25,824 nt of DNA, taken from Phycisphaerae bacterium. GTDB lineage: Bacteria > Planctomycetota > Phycisphaerae > UBA1845 > UTPLA1. Under the pieces are notes generated by a model. That model ran no database searches and was not told the DNA's origin. It saw nothing but the letters and a program-made list of their open reading frames with translations. Both the position numbers and the translations under genes were made by a program. The stretch spans positions 1-25,824 of the forward strand of contig JAFGQA010000368.1 of the NCBI GenBank assembly GCA_016935885.1, written 5' to 3'. Positions 1-7,267 of the stretch are shown here, one piece after another. Positions within the stretch are counted from its first letter, which is position 1. Each line of letters starts with the position of its first letter.

Positions 1-894
1 ATCGATGAAGTGCTGGGCTTCGAGACGCAGCGGTTCGGCGCTGGGCACGCGCGGAATGATGATGTCACCGGTGCGAATCGCAATGGCTCGCGCGAAGTTC
101 TCGTATCCTTCCGCCACATCAGCACCTTTGTCGTACACGCGGATCTTCTCGGCGGGCTCCATATCATCGAACGTGACCATCCGTTGCGTCCCAACCACGG
201 TCATCTTGCGGATCTTGTGCGGGTCCAGCCAGCTCACGTGGATGTGAGCGATCCGCCCGTCACCGAACCGAAGCGTGGCGAACACCACATCCTCAATGCC
301 CTGCTGCAAGTAGCATTGGCCGGAAGCGCAGACAGATGCGGGTTCGGCATCGAACAGGTGGCAAACGACGGATACGTCGTGCGGGGCCAGTGACCACCAC
401 GCGCTTTCGTCCTGCCTGACGATGCCGAGGTTTATTCGCTGCGTGTACATGTAATACACGTCGCCGAGCTGCTTCTCCGTGACAAGCCGACGAAGATGCT
501 CGACGCACGGGTGATAGAGGAGCAGGTGGCCGACCATCAGCTTCCTGCCGGCCTTGTCGGCCAGGCCAACAAGGTGCTGGGCATCGGATGAGCGAAGGCA
601 TAGGGGCTTCTCGACGTAGACATGCTTGCCGGCCTCGAGGGCCTTGGCGGCCAGACCATAGTGTGTCACCGCCTCGGTGGCAATGACCACGGCGCCGACG
701 TCTTCGTTGAGCAGTGTGTCGGAATCCGTGGTCGCCGTCGCACCCGGGACCATCGCGGCCTGTTTGGCCAGCGTCTCCTCGTCCAGGTCACAGATCCACC
801 GAACACGACATCGCCGAGCCTGAGAGAAATTCCTGAGCAGGTTGCGTCCCCAGTTGCCGACGCCCACAACCGCAACGTTCAATGAATCACTCAT
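1..894 (-). CDS. Gfo/Idh/MocA-family NAD(P)-dependent sugar oxidoreductase (3' end outside window)
   Basis: The minus-strand frame is open from ATG at 894 to the window edge, giving 298 residues without a stop, so the C-terminus is missing. Residues 7-18 hold the Rossmann dinucleotide motif GVGNWGRN. EKPL at 95-98 is the family's conserved Lys-Pro signature at the end of the nucleotide-binding domain. Residues 125-298 form the alpha/beta substrate domain, with WWSLAPHD at 167-173 in the region where the family carries its catalytic His/Asp. Such enzymes oxidise or epimerise sugars; the WlbA-like UDP-GlcNAc 3-dehydrogenase branch is a plausible relative, but the substrate cannot be told. A weak AGGGG lies upstream of the ATG. 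No neighbour on this strand is visible, so the pathway is unknown. The family call is secure. Confidence 0.9.
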   Translation of the reverse strand, partial: MSDSLNVAVVGVGNWGRNLLRNFSQARRCRVRWICDLDEETLAKQAAMVPGATATTDSDTLLNEDVGAVVIATEAVTHYGLAAKALEAGKHVYVEKPLCLRSSDAQHLVGLADKAGRKLMVGHLLLYHPCVEHLRRLVTEKQLGDVYYMYTQRINLGIVRQDESAWWSLAPHDVSVVCHLFDAEPASVCASGQCYLQQGIEDVVFATLRFGDGRIAHIHVSWLDPHKIRKMTVVGTQRMVTFDDMEPAEKIRVYDKGADVAEGYENFARAIAIRTGDIIIPRVPSAEPLRLEAQHFID

Positions 895-1384
895 GCGACA
901 CCCCTGAAAGCCTAACCGAACAAGTGTGGCACCGGCATCCCGCCGACAACAACACAGGCCGTAGCGCCTGTGCCACATGGGGCGTTCGGGTAGGCTCCAA
1001 GCTACCACGGGCCTCGCGAAACGCCGCGAGACCGTAAAAGAACGCCGAGTGTACAATCTTGATGCCATGGATGCAAGGAGCCTGAGACCGTGCCGTCATG
1101 CTGGCCAGGGCAATCGTAGGAAGGACTCTGCGCCGACGTCGGGTACGGTGGTGCCCCGTGGATTGCCAAGATCGAGGGGTACTTGACTTGAGGCGAGGCA
1201 AACGCGCGAATCGGGGCATGGATCGTTCCTCAGACGTTCCGGTCTTCCCAAGGTATCGAATGACCGACCATCACGCCTCGAATCCCTCCCCCGCAGAGCT
1301 TGCGGTTTCGCTGCACGTTTGGAAAGCTCGCCGACGGGTGGGTTGGATGACCGATCTCACCAGATTACGCTAAGCGATTCTCAC
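895..1384. other. Intergenic stretch with inverted repeats, no convincing gene
   Basis: This 490-bp divergent region separates the oxidoreductase (-) from the ABC importer (+). It contains a 51-bp element at 926-976 bounded by GTGGCAC and GTGCCAC, with an inner hairpin, and a smaller palindrome at 1013-1030 (CTCGCG / CGCGAG). Open frames here have arginine-rich, low-complexity translations and no recognisable domain. I looked for a cobalamin riboswitch because of the downstream importer and did not see its conserved core. Confidence 0.6.
926..976. repeat. Dispersed inverted repeat, family A copy 1
   Basis: The element is bounded by GTGGCAC (926-932) and its exact reverse complement GTGCCAC (970-976). 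An inner perfect 7-bp stem, CACAGGC / GCCTGTG, spans 953-972 with a 6-nt loop. Related elements occur at 2407, 6867, 11799 and 19971. Confidence 0.7.
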
Positions 1385-2386
1385 ATGTGCGCCAGAACTG
1401 TCAACTCACGGCCTGTCGCGTCAAGGCCCGCCTCGGTAGGCTATCTCGCCGCCATCCCGGCAGCACGGGCACAGGCGAGACGCCAACGTCGCCTCGCGCA
1501 CGGGCATGGGCTCTTGGTCCTTCTGCTGGCCCTGGCTGCTTCTGTCAGTTGCCATTCCGAGCGCACGAGTGCCACGCCGGCCTCCTCGCCCGTGCCACAG
1601 CGCATCATCACCCTCGCTCCCAACGCCGCCGAGATCATTGCCGCGCTCGGTGAGGCGGAGCGCCTCGTCGCCGTCAGCAGCTTCTGTGTCTATCCGCCGG
1701 AGTTGCGGTCGTTACCGCGCATCGGGGGGCTTTTCGATCCCGACATCGAAGGCATCTTGCGGCTCGGGCCCGACCTGCTTGTGCTTCGCGGCAGGAGCGA
1801 GACCCTTGAGCGCCTCTGCGCCGACAGGAGCATTCGCCTCTACCACGATCCCACGGAGAGCTTGGACGATGTCTATACGACCATCCGCGAGTTGGGCGCC
1901 CTCCTTGACCGACGTGAGGCCGCGGAGGCTTTGGAACGTGAGATGCGCGACCGTCTCGATCGAATCGCCGCGGCCGTTGCGGACCGGCCGCGCCCTCGCG
2001 TCTTTATGACCATCGCCCGTAAGCCGGACTCGCTGGCCGGTATCCTGACCGCCAGCCGGGGCACGTTCGTACACGAGATCATCGCACGCGCCGGCGGGGA
2101 GAACGTCTTTGCCGATCTCGCAATCGACTATCCGCAGATCAGCCCAGAAGCGATCCTCGCGGCACGACCGGACGTCATCGTCGAAGCCATGCCCGAGGCA
2201 GAACCGGACCCGACCCTGACAAAGAGCGCCCGACGACTGTGGCGACAGCTCGGGCCTACACCTGCCGCGCGAAACGGCCGTGTCTACATCCTGACCGACG
2301 ACAACGCGCTGATTCCTTCACCGCGCGTCGTGAACGTGATTGCCCACCTCGCCCACCTGCTGCATCCGGAGGCCGACCTTGACTGA
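1385..2386 (+). CDS. BtuF/FecB-like periplasmic substrate-binding protein of a metal-chelate ABC importer
   Basis: The 333-residue product resembles class III helical-backbone binding proteins (periplasmic binding PF01497 type). It captures cobalamin or a ferric siderophore and delivers it to the permease encoded two genes downstream. Residues 43-55 form a hydrophobic core after an Arg-rich stretch (32-36), and Cys56 follows in SVSC, so this may be a lipoprotein with a non-ideal lipobox. The mature domain starts near residue 72 (RIITLAPNAAEIIAALG). LPRIGGLFDPDIEGILRLGPDLLV at 110-133, written here as one conserved block, is typical of the BtuF side of the family. ATG 1385 is preferred; an in-frame TTG at 1319 would extend it, but neither has a good ribosome site. 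The 43-residue lead before the hydrophobic core is long, so the true start is uncertain. Confidence 0.85.
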   Translation: MCARTVNSRPVASRPASVGYLAAIPAARAQARRQRRLAHGHGLLVLLLALAASVSCHSERTSATPASSPVPQRIITLAPNAAEIIAALGEAERLVAVSSFCVYPPELRSLPRIGGLFDPDIEGILRLGPDLLVLRGRSETLERLCADRSIRLYHDPTESLDDVYTTIRELGALLDRREAAEALEREMRDRLDRIAAAVADRPRPRVFMTIARKPDSLAGILTASRGTFVHEIIARAGGENVFADLAIDYPQISPEAILAARPDVIVEAMPEAEPDPTLTKSARRLWRQLGPTPAARNGRVYILTDDNALIPSPRVVNVIAHLAHLLHPEADLD

Positions 2387-3314
2387 GGACCCGCCGTCAA
2401 ACACCCGTGGCACGGACGCCCCGCATGGGTCGCCGCAGCCGAGACGGCAGTGCCGCAGCGGTTGTGGCGTGGACTCCGATGCGCGAGCACCCATCCTCAG
2501 TGCCGCCAATGTGACATTCGGCTATCCCCAACGGCCGGACTTCCTCCAGCCGGCGCGGTTGGAGGTCCGGCGCGGGCAGTGCTGGGGCATCATCGGGCCC
2601 AATGGCGCCGGCAAAAGCACGCTCCTGCGCCTGCTCGCCGGGCTGCTGACGCCCGAAACAGGCGCTGTCCGCCTGGAAGGCTGTCCACTACAGGACATAC
2701 CGCTGCGCCAGCGCGCGAGGCGAATCGCCTTCCTTCCCCAGCACGTTCCGAGCGACCTTCAGACTACCGCCCGCGACATCGTTCTGATGGGCCGCTTTCC
2801 GCACCGCCGATTCGGTCTGTTTGAGGACGCCGCCGACCTCGCGATTGCCGACCGCGCCTTGGCCACGACGGGCACGGCCGCATTCGCCGACCGGCCGCTC
2901 GCGACGCTCTCCGGCGGCGAGGCCCAGCGCGTGCACGTCGCCGCCGCGCTCGCCCAGCAGCCCGCCGTGCTGTTGATGGACGAGCCCACTGCGTCGCTCG
3001 ATCTTTACCATCAGCTTAGCGTCTTCACCATCCTGCGAAACCTGGCCGGGCAGGAACGTCTCGCCGTGGTTGTCGTTACGCACGACGTAAACCTCGCGGC
3101 CCGCTTCTGCTCGCACGTGCTACTCCTGGATGATGGTCGCTCCGTCGCCGCCGGCCAGCCCGCGGATGTGGTCAAAGCTGAGATTCTCGCACCTGTTTAT
3201 CAGGTCGAATTCGCTGTCGCCGGAACAGGCAAGGCGGCTGTCCCGTGGATCGTCCCGTCGGAACCGCACCCCGCCCCGGCTGGCGGCTTCGATAGCCAGC
3301 GAGGCCCGACATGA
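2379..3314 (+). CDS. BtuD/FecE-like ABC transporter ATP-binding protein
   Basis: This is the energy-coupling ATPase of the importer. With a TTG start at 2379, overlapping the previous stop, the protein has 311 residues. All nucleotide-binding motifs are intact: Walker A GPNGAGKST 73-81, Q-loop Gln121, signature LSGGEAQRV 177-185, Walker B VLLMDEPT 197-204 and H-loop His235. The family normally begins just before ILSAANVTFGY, which fits a GTG start at 2469 (VDSDARAP...). The 30 codons between the two starts overlap repeat-like DNA at 2407-2456, so they may be untranslated. The residues after about 275 (APVYQVEF onward) are a usual siderophore/B12 ATPase tail with a Pro-rich extension. The last bases overlap the permease start (ATGA), indicating translational coupling. 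Confidence 0.93.
   Translation: MTEDPPSNTRGTDAPHGSPQPRRQCRSGCGVDSDARAPILSAANVTFGYPQRPDFLQPARLEVRRGQCWGIIGPNGAGKSTLLRLLAGLLTPETGAVRLEGCPLQDIPLRQRARRIAFLPQHVPSDLQTTARDIVLMGRFPHRRFGLFEDAADLAIADRALATTGTAAFADRPLATLSGGEAQRVHVAAALAQQPAVLLMDEPTASLDLYHQLSVFTILRNLAGQERLAVVVVTHDVNLAARFCSHVLLLDDGRSVAAGQPADVVKAEILAPVYQVEFAVAGTGKAAVPWIVPSEPHPAPAGGFDSQRGPT
2407..2456. repeat. Dispersed repeat, family A, inside ABC ATPase 5' region
   Basis: This stretch begins with GTGGCAC and contains GCCGAGACGGC before a degenerate right end AGTGCCGC. It matches the layout of the element at 6867-6943, which has the same GCCGAGACGGC core. It falls exactly in the segment between the two candidate starts of the ATPase gene. 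Confidence 0.5.
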
Positions 3315-4387
3315 AACGGCTGACCAAGCGGCGATACCTCGCACAGTTGGCGCCCTGCATCGGCTTGCTGCTGTTGGTCCTCGTCCTCAGCCCCGGGATC
3401 GGCAGTCAGTCCGGGCAAGTCGGTCTCCGCGATGCCTGGCGCGCCTACTTCGATCACGATCACGACTCCATCACCTATTGGATCGCGTTTCAACATCGCC
3501 TGCCCCGCACGCTGCTCGCCATCGTGGCGGGCGTCACGCTGGCGCTGTGTGGTGCCGTGTTCCAGACGCTGTTCCGTAATCCGCTCGCGACGCCCTACAC
3601 GCTCGGCATCGCCAGCGGCGGTTCGCTCGGCGCCCTGATTGCCATCAAGCTCGGTCTCGATGCCAACCTGATCGAGTTCGGATCCCGCAACCACCAGTAT
3701 GGCATCTCCGCCATCACCATCGCGGCGTTTGTCGGCGCGATGGCCGTCATCACCGTCATCTTCACATTCACCCGTGGCACCCGCCGGCTGACCACCTACG
3801 AGCTCCTCCTCGCCGGCGTCACGCTCGGTCTGTTCTGCTCGGCCATGATGATGCTCATCACCTACCTGTCCGACGTCCGGGAGACCTTCGCCATCGTGCG
3901 TTGGATGATGGGCTCGCTCGACACCATCGGCAGCGTCGAGGTGGTCTCGATTCTGCCGTTCATCTTGCCCGCCTGGATAGTCCTGCTCCTCGCGGCCCGG
4001 CCGCTCAATCAGTATGTCCTTGGTGAGGAGCTCGCCAGCGCCCGTGGCGTCAACGTTGGCCGCTTGCAGGCGGTCTGCATCCTGTTCGCCTCGCTGGCCA
4101 CCGCCGCCGTCGTCTCGGTGTGCGGGCCCGTCGGGTTCGTCGGGCTGGTGGTGCCGCACGTTACGGCGCTGATCGTGGGCAGGGATTGCCGCATCCTCCT
4201 TCCGGCAGCGGCCCTGATCGGCGGCGTGTTCCTCGCAGTCTGTGATTGGCTCTCCCAACTGGCGATGGCGTGGGCCGGCGCCCTATCCGGTCGGGACCTC
4301 GGCAGCACCATCCTGCCCATCGGCGTCGTCACCGCCGTCGTAGGCGTCCCGATTTTCCTGGTCCTCCTGCGCAGACGCGCCGCGTGA
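3311..4387 (+). CDS. BtuC/FecCD-family membrane permease of a metal-chelate ABC importer
   Basis: The 358-residue membrane protein has roughly ten hydrophobic helices, the first at about residues 13-30. It forms the translocation channel that works with the two preceding gene products. Family hallmarks are visible: AGVTLALCGAVFQTLFRNPLATPYTLGIASGG, written here as one conserved N-terminal block near residues 72-103, and the C-terminal GFVGLVVPHV with GRD shortly after it, the loop that contacts the ATPase. The ATG at 3311 overlaps the stop of the ATPase gene as ATGA. Substrate (vitamin B12, heme or ferric siderophore) cannot be settled because no TonB receptor gene, riboswitch or Fur site is visible. 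The length matches the family's usual 330-360 residues. Confidence 0.92.
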   Translation: MKRLTKRRYLAQLAPCIGLLLLVLVLSPGIGSQSGQVGLRDAWRAYFDHDHDSITYWIAFQHRLPRTLLAIVAGVTLALCGAVFQTLFRNPLATPYTLGIASGGSLGALIAIKLGLDANLIEFGSRNHQYGISAITIAAFVGAMAVITVIFTFTRGTRRLTTYELLLAGVTLGLFCSAMMMLITYLSDVRETFAIVRWMMGSLDTIGSVEVVSILPFILPAWIVLLLAARPLNQYVLGEELASARGVNVGRLQAVCILFASLATAAVVSVCGPVGFVGLVVPHVTALIVGRDCRILLPAAALIGGVFLAVCDWLSQLAMAWAGALSGRDLGSTILPIGVVTAVVGVPIFLVLLRRRAA

Positions 4388-4432
4388 AGTGCTCCAGACA
4401 AACCTGAGATCATGTGTCCGTCTGACGTGCCC

Positions 4433-4449
4433 GCCGGCGTCGCGCCGGC
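4433..4449. terminator. Hairpin between convergent genes, possible bidirectional terminator
   Basis: A perfect 7-bp stem, GCCGGCG-TCG-CGCCGGC, lies in the 84-bp gap between the permease (+) and the 504-aa gene (-). There is no T-tract on either side, so intrinsic termination is not proven. Confidence 0.35.
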
Positions 4450-4471
4450 AACGGCGTTGGAGTCTCTCGAC

Positions 4472-5986
4472 TCAGATCGCCGGTGCCGAGGTGGCGGAAG
4501 GAGACGTGCTTGTCTTCTGGCTGGTTGCCTGCTCCTGCCTTAACAGTGCCTCAAGTCTCTTCTTGAGTTGAGAGAAGATTTCCTCAATGTCAGGATTGGG
4601 CTTCAGGAGTTCTGCCTTTTTTTTCCTGGCGGCAAGGACCTTGCCCGCATCGGCGTTGGGACTGTGGTTCGCACCATCACCGGCGGGCACATTCTGCTTG
4701 GCCTCCGCGGCGTTTCCGCACCTGACGACCTTCTCGACTTCCTCTAATTCCTTCCGCAAACGTTCGCAAATCGGAGCGGCCCGCTGGCGACAATCCTTCA
4801 GAACGGCCCAGGCCGCATTGACCTGCTTCGCGTCCACCGGATGCTCGACCTCGTAAAGCTCCGTCGAGGTGTGCTTGAGGATCCAGCGCCGGACGTACGC
4901 CTCCCACAAGTCCGGCTTGTGAGCCACCCCGTCCAAACCAAGCTCTCCCTCCGTGTCTTCCCACCACGCGGGAAAATACCCGTAACCGAGGCTTCGTTGT
5001 CGCTCGACGAACGCCTCCCAGGGTCCACGGTCATATAGATGCTTCATGTCATCCCACTCACTTTGGTGGACAACGACGCCGTCTCCAAGATACCGCCCCC
5101 ACGGGGGATCCATGTCAGCAAAATCCCATGAGTTCACCTCGACACCGATGGGCACACCCATGATCTCCGGCTTGAGTTCCCGTGGATGGTCCGGCTTGTC
5201 GAACTCCGCGTGCTCGTACTCGACAGCATAGGAATGGCCGGTCAGGGGGCAGTACGTTTCGCTCCTCTTCGGCCACCAGCGGCCGTCCGTCATCGCGTAT
5301 TCCGAGGTGAGGTGCGCCAGCAACACTTGCCTTCCGTCGCGGTGGACCTCTGTTGCCGTGACTTCGGTAATGGCATAGTTCCTGGATGGGTCGATATGCC
5401 ACTGGTAGTCGTGATAAGCCACCGTATCGCTCTTGGATTTGTACCTGCACGTGACAACGTGCATACCGTCCTCGACCCCCACACGCCATTCGATATCCGA
5501 TTTCCGTTCATTGAAGACGTTCAACATCTCAAGAGGTGTCTGGTACTGGACATCGACAGGATACAACCCAAAGGACCGGACATCCGAATGCGGCACACAA
5601 TTCACGTTGCTGCTGTAATCCATGATGAGATCGCTGCCGTCGAGCCTCCATCGTTCGTTGGCGTCCCGGTCTAGAATCTTCTTCTCGGGCAGGCAGGCGT
5701 TCTTTATGCGAAACATCGGCTCGCCGGCCTGAGCGGTCCTGTATCGAATGCCGTCCTCGTCACCCTTGTCGATGAGGTAGGCGTTGTCTCCGACGTACCA
5801 GGCCTCCACGATGTTGACCCTTGTCGCCAGATTGGGCCAATCCACCGTGACTTTGTACTTGAAATGTGCGGTGCTGTAGCGGGTCCTTTCCCGGTAGGCC
5901 TGTACGAGAACGTCCGGCGTACCGTGCTCGGGCGGTTCCTTCGGCCCGAGGGCGAGCGTACAGAGAACGATCACTGCTGTCATCAT
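4472..5986 (-). CDS. Exported protein of unknown function, 504 aa
   Basis: I do not recognise a named family. The start at ATG 5986 is supported by GGAG six bases upstream. A short hydrophobic segment (residues 4-14) suggests a signal peptide or anchor. Residues 25-270 look like alternating beta strands with many aromatic and charged residues, broadly reminiscent of LolA-like beta sheets in large planctomycetal secreted proteins; that likeness is impressionistic. The middle (280-350) is rich in Trp, Asp and Gly. The last 110 residues are Lys/Glu-rich and probably helical or coiled coil (KELEEVEKVV; QLKKRLEALLRQEQ), ending in a Ser/Thr/Pro-rich tail. It follows the Cys-rich exported gene by 79 bp on the same strand, so the two are probably cotranscribed. 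Confidence 0.75.
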   Translation of the reverse strand: MMTAVIVLCTLALGPKEPPEHGTPDVLVQAYRERTRYSTAHFKYKVTVDWPNLATRVNIVEAWYVGDNAYLIDKGDEDGIRYRTAQAGEPMFRIKNACLPEKKILDRDANERWRLDGSDLIMDYSSNVNCVPHSDVRSFGLYPVDVQYQTPLEMLNVFNERKSDIEWRVGVEDGMHVVTCRYKSKSDTVAYHDYQWHIDPSRNYAITEVTATEVHRDGRQVLLAHLTSEYAMTDGRWWPKRSETYCPLTGHSYAVEYEHAEFDKPDHPRELKPEIMGVPIGVEVNSWDFADMDPPWGRYLGDGVVVHQSEWDDMKHLYDRGPWEAFVERQRSLGYGYFPAWWEDTEGELGLDGVAHKPDLWEAYVRRWILKHTSTELYEVEHPVDAKQVNAAWAVLKDCRQRAAPICERLRKELEEVEKVVRCGNAAEAKQNVPAGDGANHSPNADAGKVLAARKKKAELLKPNPDIEEIFSQLKKRLEALLRQEQATSQKTSTSPSATSAPAI

Positions 5987-6065
5987 GGCTTACTCCTACG
6001 GCCCGGGCAAAGGCCGTGACTTCCTCGTGGTTGCGTGAACAGGACTTCTTCCAAGAGGGCGGCGG

Positions 6066-6623
6066 TCATACTTCGTCGGAGCAACAATCAGTGCCCGTGC
6101 TCCACCATGCCGTCTTCCATTCTTCGCGGATGAAGGTGTTGCTGCAGCTAAGCATGAGGCCGCATTCGTCACCCCCCATTGAGCTCATGCACGCGTACTT
6201 GTCGCCACAGAGTCCCGAATACCACTCAAAGCACTCGCCACACGGAATCTCGAAGCAAGGCCCCTCGGGGCGCTTGTCGAAGAGCGCCAAAGTGTAGAAC
6301 AGGGTGTCTCCACCGATGATACAGCTCTCGCCATGGCACCTCATGGCGATGCACTCGCAACTGGGTAGCTCCTCGTGCGTGGGACACCAGTAGAGCGGTG
6401 GATTCCACATGCACGCGACTGGCTCTGGCGATGGGCCGCAGAACTGAACGCCGCAGCCCGCTATGACGGGCGGCTGCTGGACGGGCGCCGAGGCGTGCTG
6501 GCTCGCCTGTATGCCTCCTTGCCCCTGCTGGGGATCGGAAGTGTGGCAGCTCCACAAGTCCGGTGCCGGACCAGCAACACAGCCAAGGACTAACACCCCC
6601 GTCAAGAAGGTCTTCTTCGACAT
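6066..6623 (-). CDS. Cysteine-rich exported protein of unknown function
   Basis: The 185-residue product has a signal-peptide-like N-terminus (MSKKTFLTGVLVLGCVAG) and 19 cysteines in total, 17 of them after residue 50. They occur in closely spaced groups such as CEC at 89-91, CGEC at 128-131 and CC at 180-181. A Gln/Pro/Ala-rich spacer (30-55) separates the signal from the Cys-rich part. The pattern suggests an extracytoplasmic, disulfide-stabilised protein; I know of no family match. ATG 6623 is preferred over ATG 6641 because AAAGGA sits about seven bases before it, but the longer form cannot be excluded. It lies just upstream of the 504-aa exported protein on the same strand. Confidence 0.75.
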   Translation of the reverse strand: MSKKTFLTGVLVLGCVAGPAPDLWSCHTSDPQQGQGGIQASQHASAPVQQPPVIAGCGVQFCGPSPEPVACMWNPPLYWCPTHEELPSCECIAMRCHGESCIIGGDTLFYTLALFDKRPEGPCFEIPCGECFEWYSGLCGDKYACMSSMGGDECGLMLSCSNTFIREEWKTAWWSTGTDCCSDEV

Positions 6624-6866
6624 CGTCATTCCTTTCTTCATTTACGAAGCACATCGACGTAGCGTCTCGCCTAGACAGGTAGACAGGCCACGGCGACCCG
6701 AATCATCGTCTTCTTACTGACTACCGCTCGACGCCGCACGTCTAAACCCCGACCGATCGAACATGCTACAGCACCTCCTAAGTTTAACACGTAAACTCTC
6801 CAGCTTCAAGTCATCATCCATCTTGTTTTCGTTTTGCTTTAGAGCAGTTCACGCTTGCCTGCGACT

Positions 6867-6943
6867 GTGGCACGGGCCTCTCGCCCGTGAATCCACCGCC
6901 GAGACGGCGGCCTGCCTGTGCGTCGCACGCAGACAGGTGCCAC
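6867..6943. repeat. Dispersed inverted repeat, family A, most complete copy
   Basis: The element begins GTGGCAC (6867-6873) and ends GTGCCAC (6937-6943), a perfect terminal inverted repeat over 77 bp. Inside is a hairpin CACGGGC / GCCCGTG, the core GCCGAGACGGC and a second GC-rich palindrome. The same parts recur in other copies across the window. Confidence 0.75.
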
Positions 6944-7018
6944 AGGTGCATCCAACCATGAAGTGCTTTAGAGCGTTTTAGGGTTGAGCGTGCATGCCTC
7001 ATTGACGCTTCGTTGTAG

Positions 7019-7040
7019 CGTCGGCCCCCTGTGGCCGACG
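7019..7040. repeat. Perfect GC-rich hairpin repeat (family C)
   Basis: An 8-bp perfect stem, CGTCGGCC / GGCCGACG, encloses a 6-nt loop and is preceded by GTAG. There is no T-tract on the plus strand. Only one copy is visible in this window. Confidence 0.5.
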
Positions 7041-7250
7041 GGGATGACCAGTTTGCCGACGTTCCTCAAGGGTGAAGGCTGACCGCTCCCTCACGGTCGC
7101 GGTTCCGATCGGCGTCGGCGGCATAGGCAATCTCAAGTTTAAGCTGCTCTAGCATTCCGTCAGACAGGCTCCGACCAACGACAAACGCCGGTCACCTGCC
7201 CAGTCTGCTGACTTGGATGTTCATTTGGATGTTCACGGCGGAGGTGTAAA

Positions 7251-7266
7251 CGGGGCAGATGCCCCG
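7251..7266 (-). terminator. Terminator-like hairpin after the KSalpha gene
   Basis: A perfect 7-bp stem, CGGGGCA / TGCCCCG, begins one base after the stop codon of the ketosynthase at 7268, and is followed on the minus strand by TTTAC. The T-run is short, so it is only a candidate end for the lipid operon. Confidence 0.45.
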
Positions 7267-7267
7267 A

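Larger units (their letters stand above)
6624..7267. other. Gene-free region of about 640 bp, rich in repeats
   Basis: No frame here gives a recognisable protein. The region holds a family A repeat (6867-6943), a perfect hairpin (7019-7040), the motif TGCTTTAGAGC twice (near 6837 and 6964), and a related inverted sequence, AGCTGCTCTAGCA, near 7142. Together the last two could mark the ends of a small decayed element of about 310 bp, but the ends match only partly. Confidence 0.5.

Noticed and set aside
895..1384. Cobalamin riboswitch upstream of the BtuFDC-like operon
   Set aside because: The conserved core words and the B12-box-like sequence were not found by eye; a covariance scan would be decisive.
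3200..4258. Long minus-strand open frame (352 codons) opposite the ABC permease
   Set aside because: Its translation is rich in Asp/Glu/Gln/Arg without domains and lies fully antisense to a gene with clear family motifs.
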